From CAZLCC01 sp964570845 (GTDB lineage: Bacteria; Patescibacteriota; Saccharimonadia; Saccharimonadales; Saccharimonadaceae): a DNA stretch of 64,000 nucleotides. Shown here in pieces: positions 14,846 to 22,090 of this stretch. The translations under genes were made by a program, and so were the position numbers. Numbering within the stretch: position 1 is the stretch's first letter; the number at the start of each line of letters is the position of its first letter. Below the pieces are notes generated by a model, which saw nothing but the letters and a program-made list of their open reading frames with translations, was not told where the DNA came from and ran no database searches. Location of the stretch: positions 186,001-250,000 of the forward strand of contig CAZMZB010000001.1 in assembly GCA_964570845.1 (NCBI GenBank), given 5' to 3'.

Positions 14846-14948
14846 TAAACCAGTACTAAGCTTGCGCTAAATACTTTATTGATGCGTGCCGCCCATTTCT
14901 AAGCACAAGCAACGCACAAAGATCTGTGCACTTAATACTGGTTTAGAC
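14843..14948 (-). promoter_or_regulatory. 13-bp closed RNA leader structure
   Basis: The perfect inverted repeat GTCTAAACCAGTA (14936-14948 on the minus strand) and TACTGGTTTAGAC (14843-14855) closes an 80-base internal region that can form smaller stems, for example GCACA with TGTGC near 14914-14929. The 5' arm overlaps codons 1-5 of a 24-aa leader ORF, so translation would open the stem. It is 3' bounded by the terminator at 14824-14845. Confidence 0.7.
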
Positions 14949-14950
14949 AT
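14876..14950 (-). CDS. Putative leader peptide of the membrane operon (24 aa)
   Basis: An ATG-to-TAA ORF of 24 codons, MSKPVLSAQIFVRCLCLEMG then GTHQ. TATAAT (14956-14961) ends 5 nt before the ATG, so it would be the first codon of a leaderless transcript. The composition is not dominated by a single amino acid, although the RCLCLEM stretch with two Cys could be a sensing or stalling segment. Its coding sequence includes the 5' arm of the 13-bp leader stem, the arrangement expected for translation-dependent attenuation. Could also be a chance ORF. Confidence 0.55.
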   Translation of the reverse strand: MSKPVLSAQIFVRCLCLEMGGTHQ

Positions 14951-15024
14951 TATTAATTATAGCGCAAAGTTCAAAAACAGTGAGATAACAGTGAGATAGT
15001 ACAATTATTAGATATAATCTACCT

Positions 15025-15708
15025 ATGACATCTAGATACCAAAGAAAACAGGAATTGCTTAACCTTAGAGCCCAGAAAATGCGTGACGATGCGAATATTG
15101 AAGATAGATTAAATTTTCAACGCCCGACTGACTCTACTCTGTACAAATTTCTAGATACTTTTCTTGAAAACTATAGCTGGCGTGAAGATATTTTTAGCGA
15201 TAGTATAAATTTGTCAGTTTTTGAAAGTAACGATACAAGCGATTCCTATAAAATTACCGAGGAAAGTCAGAATCTCTACGATACACTACGCTGGCTTAGT
15301 AGCAATAAGTACCTTTTCCTTGCTAATAACCATGACGGAACAGTGACCTTAAATAATGTTAACGATGAAGAGCTCTATGAGCTAATGGCTGGGCTAAAGC
15401 CCCACATCAGTCCCGCCATTGTCATATATAATCCAACCACTAAAGAAGTCTGGTTTAATGGTCGAAAACACAAGCTACAACGAGGAAAGAATTTAAAAAT
15501 ATTTCACCTGTTAGCTACAAATCAAAACGAACGATTATCGAAAGAGGCGGTTTGGCGATCAATAGGCTTTCGTAAAACGAAAAAACGAGATACATCAGAC
15601 TTTAGCAAACTAGTTGCTAATGTCCGCACCTCTGTGGATGCAAGTTTAGAAGAGATTCAACTTGCTGAAACATTGACACTTCACGCTGATGTAAAAATTA
15701 TAGATTAG
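15025..15708 (+). CDS. Protein with C-terminal winged-helix (OmpR-type) domain
   Basis: A 227-aa protein without membrane segments. The N-terminal 130 residues are helical and unrecognised. The C-terminal 90 residues, from KEVWFNGRKHKLQRGKNLKIFHLLATNQNERLSKEAVW (quoted in part: VWFNGRKHKLQ and ERLSKEAVW), follow the Trans_reg_C winged-helix pattern and end with a strand-rich wing. No receiver domain is present. The ATG is 6 nt after TATAAT (15013-15018). It is divergent from the three-gene membrane operon and shares its regulatory region, so it may control that operon or the recombinase. Confidence 0.65.
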   Translation: MTSRYQRKQELLNLRAQKMRDDANIEDRLNFQRPTDSTLYKFLDTFLENYSWREDIFSDSINLSVFESNDTSDSYKITEESQNLYDTLRWLSSNKYLFLANNHDGTVTLNNVNDEELYELMAGLKPHISPAIVIYNPTTKEVWFNGRKHKLQRGKNLKIFHLLATNQNERLSKEAVWRSIGFRKTKKRDTSDFSKLVANVRTSVDASLEEIQLAETLTLHADVKIID

Positions 15709-15767
15709 ACATCTTCCAATTAAAACGAATTTTAGTATTTTATATTAATTTTTACCCCTGTTATGAA

Positions 15768-15817
15768 CGTATAATCTAGGTTCGATAGCTTCCAAAAAAA
15801 CTTCTAAAATAAGAAGT
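15768..15817 (+). promoter_or_regulatory. Promoter and hairpin before the 51-aa ORF
   Basis: TATAAT at 15768-15773 would start transcription near 15780. ACTTCT (15800-15805) and AGAAGT (15812-15817) form a 6-bp hairpin ending exactly at the ATG of the small ORF at 15818. This could be an operator or could block ribosome entry. Confidence 0.45.
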
Positions 15818-15973
15818 ATGTTCGCGAAAGAAGAGCAAGAAAAAATAATAAATAGTGAGTATGAAAGGGCTTTCACTGAGCTTGCTAGTTTTCTTTTTGA
15901 GCAATACCGAGAACAAAAAGAAGTTCAAGAAGCAATGAATGATATAGAGCAGGACGAGTCTTGTCAAAGTTAA
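15818..15973 (+). CDS. Small charged ORF upstream of the recombinase (51 aa)
   Basis: A 51-codon ATG-TAA ORF starting MFAKEEQEKIINSEYERAFT and ending QDESCQS, highly acidic and helical, with 47 bases before the recombinase start. Codon pattern and position in front of the integrase suggest an accessory factor such as a recombination directionality factor, but there is no sequence evidence for that function. A hairpin abuts its start codon. Confidence 0.5.
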   Translation: MFAKEEQEKIINSEYERAFTELASFLFEQYREQKEVQEAMNDIEQDESCQS

Positions 15974-16020
15974 TATATTATTTCATAGAATATATAATAA
16001 TTAATAGGAAGGAATAACTT

Positions 16021-17706
16021 ATGAATAAAAAAGTAAAAGCAATCGCCCTTTGTCGGGTGTCAACAATGAAGCAAAAGGAAGACGGTAATCTTACCCCACA
16101 AAAAAAGAACGTAGAGATGGCCGCAGACGTACTAGATGCAGATCTTGTAAAGATTTGGGAGCTGGTAGTCTCCAGCCGTAAAGGCAAAAATATGAACCGC
16201 AAAGACCTGCGAGAAATGCATGATTACTGCAAGCGTTACAGGCCAGTTAAATATCTCATTGTTGATGAGGTAGACCGCTTCATGCGCTCTATTGATGAAT
16301 ATTTTTGGTGGAAGATGGAATTCAAACTCATAGGCGTTAGGCTCGTACATGCAACTCGACCCGACATTAACCCTGATGATGACAGAGCTGTATTTGACGA
16401 GTTGATTGATGTTTACCGAGCAGAACAAAGCAATAATGAACGTATCAAGAAAACACCTGAAAAGCAAAAGGCTCGACTTTACGCAGGCTACTATCCGAGC
16501 AACCCTCATACTGGTTATAAAAAATCGGAAATACCCGGCTTACACATTCCAGATGAACCAAATTGGTCGGCAATGCGTACTTCATTCAGGGCAATGGCTG
16601 CTGGCGAATATAGCGTTGAAGAAGGACTCAGGCAGGCAACAGGCAGAGGCTTAAGGACAAAAAATTATGGTCCAAAAGCTATAGGCGGCAAAGAGATAGA
16701 TATGTATCGTTGGAAAGAGCTGATGATAGACCCATATTATTGCGGCATCATGAAGTTCGCTGATTGGGATTTAGGCGAACAGCCTATCAAGGGAATTCAT
16801 AAGCCAATGATTACCGTAGAAGAACATAAGATTCTTGTACACCTAGTAAAAAATAAGGGTAAACGGTTTACGGTTAAGAGAAATAACCCAGACTATCCAT
16901 TTGCCAACCAAGCCGAATGCGCTAGATGCACCCTATCAGAATATAAGCACCCTCGGTTAACGGGTGCAACACAGAATAATGGCGCTGCAAAGGGCTATAA
17001 ACAATATAAACGATATAGATGCAGGGCCTGTAATCTAGAAGTAAGACAAGAAGTCTTCCACCAAGAAATAAGCGAGGAGCTATCACAGCTCCTCCTTTCA
17101 TATGAACAGAAAGATAAGCTAAGACAACATGCTCGTAAGATATGGTCGCTACATGAGAAAACTCGTATAGAGCAAGCTCACATAGAATCTAATAAGTTGG
17201 CTATTTTAAAAGAACGCAAGAAAAAAATACTAGATTCATTGATCGAGGCTGAAGATGACCTTGTGAAAGACTTAAAGGAGAGGCTGGGAGAGTTGCGCAA
17301 CGATATTGCAGAGGCTGAGAAAAATACTGCTGAAGCGCAAGACTTTGAGAAAGACTTTCATGAGTTCATCGACTTTGTATTTGATTTTATGGATAACTTA
17401 CAGAGTAAATGGTGGAAATTAGATAAGCAGACGATGGGAATATATAAACAAATGCTATTTCCTGCTGGAATTCAGCTATTACCAAATAAAAAAGTTTATA
17501 TACCCAAAATTAGCCCTATTTACCTCTATAAAAACAAAAAACAGCCCCCAAAAAAGGCTGATTCTTCTAGACTGGAGGGGCCACTGGGACTCGAACCCAG
17601 GACACCCTGCTTAAAAGGCAGGTGCTCTAACCAGCTGAGCTATGGCCCCGTAAAGCGTTACTTCGCTCAAAAAACAGTAACATTTTTACCACACCTCTGT
17701 CAATGA
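16021..17706 (+). CDS. Large serine recombinase (site-specific integrase)
   Basis: A 561-aa ORF. The N-terminal resolvase domain has ALCRVSTMKQKEDGNLTPQ with the catalytic Ser in the CRVST motif and VDEVDRFMRS; the recombinase domain follows (NPHTGYKK...DPYYCGIM); a zinc ribbon is formed by CARC and CRAC (about residues 300-340); then a long coiled coil. The authentic protein probably ends near PKISPIYLYKNKK. The remaining residues, including LEGPLGLEPRTPCLKGRCSN, are the antisense reading of the tRNA-Lys terminator and gene. SD AGGAAGGA precedes the ATG. It presumably integrated the element at this tRNA. Confidence 0.9.
   Translation: MNKKVKAIALCRVSTMKQKEDGNLTPQKKNVEMAADVLDADLVKIWELVVSSRKGKNMNRKDLREMHDYCKRYRPVKYLIVDEVDRFMRSIDEYFWWKMEFKLIGVRLVHATRPDINPDDDRAVFDELIDVYRAEQSNNERIKKTPEKQKARLYAGYYPSNPHTGYKKSEIPGLHIPDEPNWSAMRTSFRAMAAGEYSVEEGLRQATGRGLRTKNYGPKAIGGKEIDMYRWKELMIDPYYCGIMKFADWDLGEQPIKGIHKPMITVEEHKILVHLVKNKGKRFTVKRNNPDYPFANQAECARCTLSEYKHPRLTGATQNNGAAKGYKQYKRYRCRACNLEVRQEVFHQEISEELSQLLLSYEQKDKLRQHARKIWSLHEKTRIEQAHIESNKLAILKERKKKILDSLIEAEDDLVKDLKERLGELRNDIAEAEKNTAEAQDFEKDFHEFIDFVFDFMDNLQSKWWKLDKQTMGIYKQMLFPAGIQLLPNKKVYIPKISPIYLYKNKKQPPKKADSSRLEGPLGLEPRTPCLKGRCSNQLSYGPVKRYFAQKTVTFLPHLCQ
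17530..17560 (-). terminator. Terminator of tRNA-Lys
   Basis: On the minus strand CAGCC (17556-17560) and GGCTG (17542-17546) form a short stem followed by TTTTTTGTTTTT, 13 bases after the tRNA CCA end. It lies within the 3' part of the recombinase reading frame. Confidence 0.7.
17573..17649 (-). tRNA. tRNA-Lys (anticodon UUU)
   Basis: A 77-nt cloverleaf: acceptor GGGGCCA with TGGCCCC, D arm GCTCAGCTGGTTAGAGC, anticodon arm CCTGC CTTTTAA GCAGG with TTT, T arm CTGGG TTCGAAC CCAG, and an encoded 3' CCA. It is the likely attachment locus of the integrative element, whose recombinase frame reads antisense through it. Confidence 0.97.
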
Positions 17707-18188
17707 CTTGCTTTTCGTCCACGTTTTTTGTGTGGAGTCTGCGTCATTAAAATATCAACAACTGCGATAATCAGACAAGTAACAATGATGACTTGTTGAA
17801 TTTCTGTAAAAGCTTCATAAATTGGCAAGCTGACTTCATCAAATTGCATAAAACCGCCTAAGATACTTAGTAAAAACGTTGAAGCAAGTAAAGCAAAGAG
17901 GAGTGAGCCAACAATTCGAGGGAGTTTTGTACTGTAGGTCGGCCCGCTGAATAATAGAAGGATTGCAGGTGCAACAACAAGCGCTGCCTGTACGATTACC
18001 AGTAGCGGTGGTGCCATAGAATCAATGCCCTGTCCTTGGATGAGCGGGGTTAACTTTTCAGCCCAACTCTGACTAATAATGACACCGGCCGCGAGCGCTA
18101 AACCTAAAACACCAAATCGACGGCGCATAAAAAAGCTTAAAATGAATAGCAGGCCAAAAATGATTACAAAAAAAAGAATAGCATTCAT
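17700..18188 (-). CDS. Four-helix membrane protein of unknown function
   Basis: A 162-aa protein with about four transmembrane helices: AILFFVIIFGLLFILSFF, VLGLALAAGVIISQSW, LLVIVQAALVVAPAILLLFS and IVGSLLFALLASTFLLSILG, with a further hydrophobic stretch VIIVTCLIIAVVDIL and a basic C-terminal tail HKKRGRKASH. No family is recognised. It ends 7 bases into the tail of the recombinase frame and follows the DUF192 gene closely, so the two may be co-transcribed. Confidence 0.75.
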   Translation of the reverse strand: MNAILFFVIIFGLLFILSFFMRRRFGVLGLALAAGVIISQSWAEKLTPLIQGQGIDSMAPPLLVIVQAALVVAPAILLLFSGPTYSTKLPRIVGSLLFALLASTFLLSILGGFMQFDEVSLPIYEAFTEIQQVIIVTCLIIAVVDILMTQTPHKKRGRKASH

Positions 18189-18193
18189 ATAAT

Positions 18194-18670
18194 CTACCTT
18201 ATAGCCTCTAGGGCATTGATATCAAAATTTGCCAACGTGCCGATAGTGATTTTATTTCGAGTGGTATAGTAAGCCGGAACTTCTAAAACATAGCGAGCTG
18301 GCTTCTTAGATGTAAATAACTTTGGAAAACTCTCTGGTGACGCATTTTTTACGATATGCACTACTTCTTTGTCTTTATCCAACCAAATAATATCAATATT
18401 AATCTTCATATCTTTCATCCAGATACTGTGAGTGTCATCATTATCATAAATAAACAACATACCTTCACCATCTTCAAGTTTTTCAACTCCACTCAAACCC
18501 TTGTCGCGTTGGATATCAGTTTTTGAAACTTTTGCTGAAATTACTTTATCACCTAAAATAATACGCGTGGTACTTTGAAACCAAGATGTAAAAATCATTG
18601 CGGCCGCCACCGCTAGAATAAGTAGTCCTATGGTAACAACGATATATGTAGACCTGTTGCGATGATTCAT
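18194..18670 (-). CDS. DUF192 family exported protein
   Basis: A 158-aa protein with an N-terminal signal anchor (IVVTIGLLILAVAAAMIFTSW) and a DUF192 domain: VSKTDIQRDKGLSG, GEGMLFIYDN, SIWMKDMKINIDIIWLDKD, and VLEVPAYY. DUF192 is a small beta fold, probably extracytoplasmic; biochemical function unknown. TATAGT (18677-18682) ends 6 nt before the ATG, implying a leaderless mRNA. Confidence 0.85.
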   Translation of the reverse strand: MNHRNRSTYIVVTIGLLILAVAAAMIFTSWFQSTTRIILGDKVISAKVSKTDIQRDKGLSGVEKLEDGEGMLFIYDNDDTHSIWMKDMKINIDIIWLDKDKEVVHIVKNASPESFPKLFTSKKPARYVLEVPAYYTTRNKITIGTLANFDINALEAIR

Positions 18671-18699
18671 AGCACTACTATAGTACTATTTCTTGGAAT

Positions 18700-19599
18700 T
18701 TAACTAAAGAAGCTGCGTTTTTTATTGTTCTTTTTAAATTCTTCAAGTAATTCTTTCTGTTTCTTTGTCAGCTTTGTTGGCGTCTCAACAATTATCTGTA
18801 CGATATGCGGTCCACGACGATTACTTCTTAATTTTGGCGCACCATGCCCAGAAAGTTTAAAATCTGTTCCGCTCTGCGTTCCGGCCGGAACCTTCATCTT
18901 TATCTTTCCGTCAATTGTTTCAACATCAATTTCTGTACCAAGTGCCGCGTCAATCATAGTAATCGTCTCTTCGCTTAAAATAAGTTCACCTTCTCGAGTA
19001 AATTTTTTGTGTGGCTGTACGCGAATACGAATATAGAGGTCACCATTGACGCCGCCAGAAAGCGCTTCACCACGGCCACTTAAACGCATGGTCGCACCAT
19101 CGTCAATACCAGCTGGAATCTTTACCTTGATATCTTCTTTTTTATTATTAATATTAAGCTGCAGGGTCTGTTCTGTTCCAAAGACGGCTTGTTTAAAATC
19201 TATAGTAATCGCCGTTTCAACATCACGGCCACGCCGAGAGCCACGATTAAATCCACCGGCGCCAGTGAAAAAGCTATTAAATAAATCACCTAAATCTGCG
19301 CCACCAAAATCAAAGTGAACATTCTGTCCGCCAAAGCTTTCAAATCCCTCAAATGGATTTCCACCAGCTGGGCCACCGTTACCGCCAATTCCCGCGTGAC
19401 CAAATTGGTCATAACGTTGTCGCTTACCCGGATCTTTAAGAACTTCATATGCCTCGTTTGCTTCTTTAAACTTTGCTTCATCACCACCATCTTTATCAGG
19501 ATGATATTTCACGGCAAGCTTTCGAAATGCCTTCTTAATTTCGTCAGCAGAGGCGTCTTTTTTTACTCCTAAAATTTCATAGTAATCACGTTTTGACAT
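18700..19599 (-). CDS. dnaJ: DnaJ/CbpA-type co-chaperone without zinc finger
   Basis: A 299-aa J-protein: J domain with YYEILGVKKDASADEIKKAF and the HPD motif (YHPDKDGG), a G/F-rich linker (residues 75-120), and C-terminal substrate-binding domains. The four CxxCxGxG zinc motifs of class A DnaJ are missing, so it is a class B (CbpA-like) protein. It stimulates DnaK ATPase activity. Its promoter has a CIRCE operator at 19619-19645, with TAGACT as -35 inside the CIRCE spacer and TATTAT 8 nt before the ATG, so it belongs to the HrcA regulon. Confidence 0.93.
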   Translation of the reverse strand: MSKRDYYEILGVKKDASADEIKKAFRKLAVKYHPDKDGGDEAKFKEANEAYEVLKDPGKRQRYDQFGHAGIGGNGGPAGGNPFEGFESFGGQNVHFDFGGADLGDLFNSFFTGAGGFNRGSRRGRDVETAITIDFKQAVFGTEQTLQLNINNKKEDIKVKIPAGIDDGATMRLSGRGEALSGGVNGDLYIRIRVQPHKKFTREGELILSEETITMIDAALGTEIDVETIDGKIKMKVPAGTQSGTDFKLSGHGAPKLRSNRRGPHIVQIIVETPTKLTKKQKELLEEFKKNNKKRSFFS

Positions 19600-19618
19600 C
19601 TTTATTTATAATATAAAA

Positions 19619-19645
19619 CTAGCACTCAAAAGTCTAGAGTGCTAG
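19619..19645 (-). promoter_or_regulatory. CIRCE operator of dnaJ
   Basis: CTAGCACTC - 9 bases - GAGTGCTAG matches the CIRCE consensus TTAGCACTC-N9-GAGTGCTAA with one change at each outer end. HrcA binds it. The -35 box lies in the central 9 bases, so bound HrcA would block polymerase. Confidence 0.92.
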
Positions 19646-19664
19646 TTGATAAAAATATTTTTTG

Positions 19665-19919
19665 TTATTTCTTACCGCGAATCGCGTTATAAATCCAAAG
19701 CACAATCACTGCACCCAAGAATGCGACAAGCAGACTGTAGAGATTGAAGCCATTGATATCTTCACCACCGATAAGATTCATAACAAATCCACCGACAAGA
19801 CCACCAATAACACCGACAATTATGTTGCCCAGTAGTCCTTGATCTTCATCACGTTTCATTACTAGTGACGCCAGCCAACCAGCAATACCCCCTAGTACAA
19901 TCCAACCAATAATACCCAT
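19665..19919 (-). CDS. GlsB/YeaQ/YmgE family membrane protein
   Basis: An 84-aa, glycine-rich three-helix membrane protein: GIIGWIVLGGIAGWLASLVM, GLLGNIIVGVIGGLVGGFVM and SLLVAFLGAVIVLWIYNAIRG. It matches the transglycosylase-associated/stress family GlsB/YeaQ, implicated in envelope stress. The start at 19919 follows TAAGGAGGATAAACTT, a good ribosome site; the longer ORF begins upstream of it. It sits between dnaK and dnaJ and after the dnaK terminator. Confidence 0.88.
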   Translation of the reverse strand: MGIIGWIVLGGIAGWLASLVMKRDEDQGLLGNIIVGVIGGLVGGFVMNLIGGEDINGFNLYSLLVAFLGAVIVLWIYNAIRGKK

Positions 19920-19964
19920 AAGTTTATCCTCCTTATGCTTATTTGTAGTAGTTTTATTATAACA

Positions 19965-19994
19965 AAAATAGCAGGTCAAAGAACCTGCTATTTT
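19965..19994 (-). terminator. dnaK terminator
   Basis: A 12-bp perfect stem AAAATAGCAGGT / ACCTGCTATTTT with a 6-base loop, followed on the minus strand by further T residues, 16 bases after the dnaK stop. Confidence 0.9.
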
Positions 19995-20010
19995 GAGGGT
20001 CGAATTTTAT

Positions 20011-21900
20011 CTATTTCTTCTCTTCATCGACAACTTCACCTTCTACTGGTTCGTCGTCTTTTTTGCCGTCATCTTCACTTGGCTTTTCTTCCGCTGCTGC
20101 TTGGTAAAGCTTTGCACCAATTGGCATGATTTTATCATTTAGCTCTTTGGTTGCAGCTTCAAGTGCTTCTTTATCTGCCTTTTCATCATCTTTGACTTTC
20201 TTGGCAGCCTCAGCAGCTTCTTCAATTATCTTTTTATCATCGTCAGAAATTTTATCTTTATGCTCGGTTGGCATTTTTTCTGCTTGATAAATTGCATTCT
20301 CAAGAAGGTTGCGAGCTTCAATTGCTTCACGCTTCTTCTTGTCCTCATCAGCATGCGCCTCAGCTTCCTTTTGCGCCTTTTCAATATCATCTTTTGAAAG
20401 ATTGCCGCTGTCAGAGATCGTAATACTCTGTTCTTTGCCAGTTCCCTTATCTTTTGCCGTTACGTTCAAAATTCCATTGGCATCAATATTAAAGGTAACT
20501 TCAATTTGCGGTACACCACGTGGTGCAGGCGCAATACCATCAAGCACAAAGCGACCAAGCGATTTATTGTCAGCCGCCATTTCACGCTCGCCTTGCAATA
20601 CGTGAATTTCGACCTGTGGCTGATTATCTGCAGCAGTTGAAAAGACTTCACTTTTTGAAGTTGGTACAGTTGTGTTTCGCTCGATGAGCTTTGTTGTGAC
20701 ACTTCCCATCGTTTCAATACCAAGTGAAAGTGGAGTAACATCAAGAAGAAGAACGTCTTTCACATCACCTTGCAAAACACCGCCCTGAATTGCCGCTCCA
20801 ATTGCCACAACTTCATCTGGGTTTACACCCTGTAATGGGTCTTTGCCAAAAATCTTCTTCACTTTTTCAACCACAGCTGGCATTCGAGTCATACCACCAA
20901 CAAGCACAATTTCGTTGATATCGCTTGCTTTAAGTCCTGCATCTTTAAGAGCTTTTTCACACGGAGCAGCTGTCTTATCAATAAGACTAGAGACAAGTTC
21001 TTCAAGCTTCGCACGAGTCAGTTTATATTCAAAGTGCTTTGGACCTTCGGCGTCAGCCGTTAAGAATGGAAGGTTTACTTCCGTTTCGGTTGTGGTTGAA
21101 AGTTCTTTCTTTGCTTTTTCAGCCTCGTCCTTGAGACGCTGCATCGCTGCATTATCTTTCTTCAGGTCAATGCCATGTTCTTTTTTAAATTCATCCAAGA
21201 AATGGTTCACAATAGTATTATCAAAATCTTCACCACCAAGGTGAGTATCGCCATTCGTTGATTTTACCTCAAACACACCATCGCCAAGCTCTAGAATAGA
21301 AACGTCAAACGTACCACCACCAAGGTCGAAAACAGCAATTTTTTCTTCCTTGTTCTTTTCGAGTCCATACGCAAGTGCGGCTGCAGTTGGCTCGTTAATA
21401 ATTCGCTTCACTTCAAGCCCTGCAATCTTGCCCGCATCTTTCGTTGCCTGACGTTGTGAGTCGTCAAAATAAGCTGGAACAGTAATCACTGCTTCAGTTA
21501 CTTTTTCGCCCAAAAAGTTTTCGGCATCAGCTTTAAGCTTTGAAAGAATCATGGCTGAAACTTCTTCAGGGCTATATTCTTTATCACCCATTTTTACCTT
21601 CACGCCAGTGCCAGCTTTTACGATTTCATACGGCATGATGTCATGATCTTTTTGCACTTCTTTGTCAGAAAACTTACGACCAATCAGGCGCTTCACGCCA
21701 TAGATCGTGTTCTTAGCATTCGTTACGCGCTGTCGCTGCGCAACTTGCCCAACAAGCCGTTCGCCTTTTTTATTGATAGCAACCACACTCGGTGTCGTGC
21801 GATTTCCTTCTGCATTTGCAATGACCTCAGGTTTGCCAGCAACCATATATGCCATGGCGCTATTAGTTGTTCCCAAGTCAATTCCGATGATTTTCCCCAT
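20011..21900 (-). CDS. dnaK: Molecular chaperone DnaK (Hsp70)
   Basis: A 629-aa Hsp70: IIGIDLGTTNSAMAYM, VPAYFDDSQRQATKDAG, EPTAAALAYGL, FDLGGGTFDVSIL and LVGGMTRMPAV in the ATPase domain, then the substrate domain (LLLDVTPLSLGIET) and an acidic C-terminal tail EEKPSEDDGKKDDEPVEGEV. The tail ends in EVVDEEKK, as usual. Two CIRCE operators lie upstream. It works with the DnaJ and GrpE encoded nearby. Confidence 0.98.
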   Translation of the reverse strand: MGKIIGIDLGTTNSAMAYMVAGKPEVIANAEGNRTTPSVVAINKKGERLVGQVAQRQRVTNAKNTIYGVKRLIGRKFSDKEVQKDHDIMPYEIVKAGTGVKVKMGDKEYSPEEVSAMILSKLKADAENFLGEKVTEAVITVPAYFDDSQRQATKDAGKIAGLEVKRIINEPTAAALAYGLEKNKEEKIAVFDLGGGTFDVSILELGDGVFEVKSTNGDTHLGGEDFDNTIVNHFLDEFKKEHGIDLKKDNAAMQRLKDEAEKAKKELSTTTETEVNLPFLTADAEGPKHFEYKLTRAKLEELVSSLIDKTAAPCEKALKDAGLKASDINEIVLVGGMTRMPAVVEKVKKIFGKDPLQGVNPDEVVAIGAAIQGGVLQGDVKDVLLLDVTPLSLGIETMGSVTTKLIERNTTVPTSKSEVFSTAADNQPQVEIHVLQGEREMAADNKSLGRFVLDGIAPAPRGVPQIEVTFNIDANGILNVTAKDKGTGKEQSITISDSGNLSKDDIEKAQKEAEAHADEDKKKREAIEARNLLENAIYQAEKMPTEHKDKISDDDKKIIEEAAEAAKKVKDDEKADKEALEAATKELNDKIMPIGAKLYQAAAEEKPSEDDGKKDDEPVEGEVVDEEKK

Positions 21901-21953
21901 ATTTTTTCTCCTTTTGTTTACTTATAAATATATTATAAAAATCTGGTTATATT

Positions 21954-21980
21954 TTAGCACTCCTCACAAGATAGTGCTAA
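21954..21980 (-). promoter_or_regulatory. Second CIRCE operator of dnaK (promoter-distal)
   Basis: TTAGCACTC - 9 bases - TAGTGCTAA: one mismatch (G to T at the inner base of the right arm) to the consensus. It lies just downstream of the -10 box and so inside the 5' untranslated region. Confidence 0.88.
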
Positions 21981-21990
21981 ACCTAACCCT

Positions 21991-22029
21991 AGTGTACATA
22001 AATTAGCACTCTCATGTCAAGAGTGCTAA
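21991..22029 (-). promoter_or_regulatory. dnaK promoter with perfect CIRCE operator
   Basis: TTAGCACTC - 9 bases - GAGTGCTAA (22003-22029) is a perfect CIRCE. On the minus strand the -35 TTGACA (22015-22020) is inside its spacer, and the -10 TACACT is at 21991-21996, 18 bases away. Confidence 0.95.
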
Positions 22030-22090
22030 TTATTAATCTTTAAACTGGCTGGTTTTTAAACTTTGAGAGGGTATAATAAGCGTAAGACTT

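Larger units (their letters stand above)
8890..17572. mobile_element. Probable integrative element next to tRNA-Lys
   Basis: The interval between the leuA leader and the 3' end of tRNA-Lys(UUU) holds a large serine recombinase abutting the tRNA, a type II restriction-modification pair, an OLD-family nuclease and several unknown small genes, flanked by ordinary housekeeping genes. The right boundary is near the tRNA 3' end or its terminator (17530-17573). The left boundary is not fixed: no duplicate of the tRNA 3' end was found, which is compatible with serine integrases that need only a very short common core. The limits given are an estimate. Confidence 0.55.

Noticed and set aside
17575..17660. 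Recombinase C-terminal tail as a conserved protein domain
   Set aside because: The residues are the antisense translation of tRNA-Lys, a known annotation artefact.
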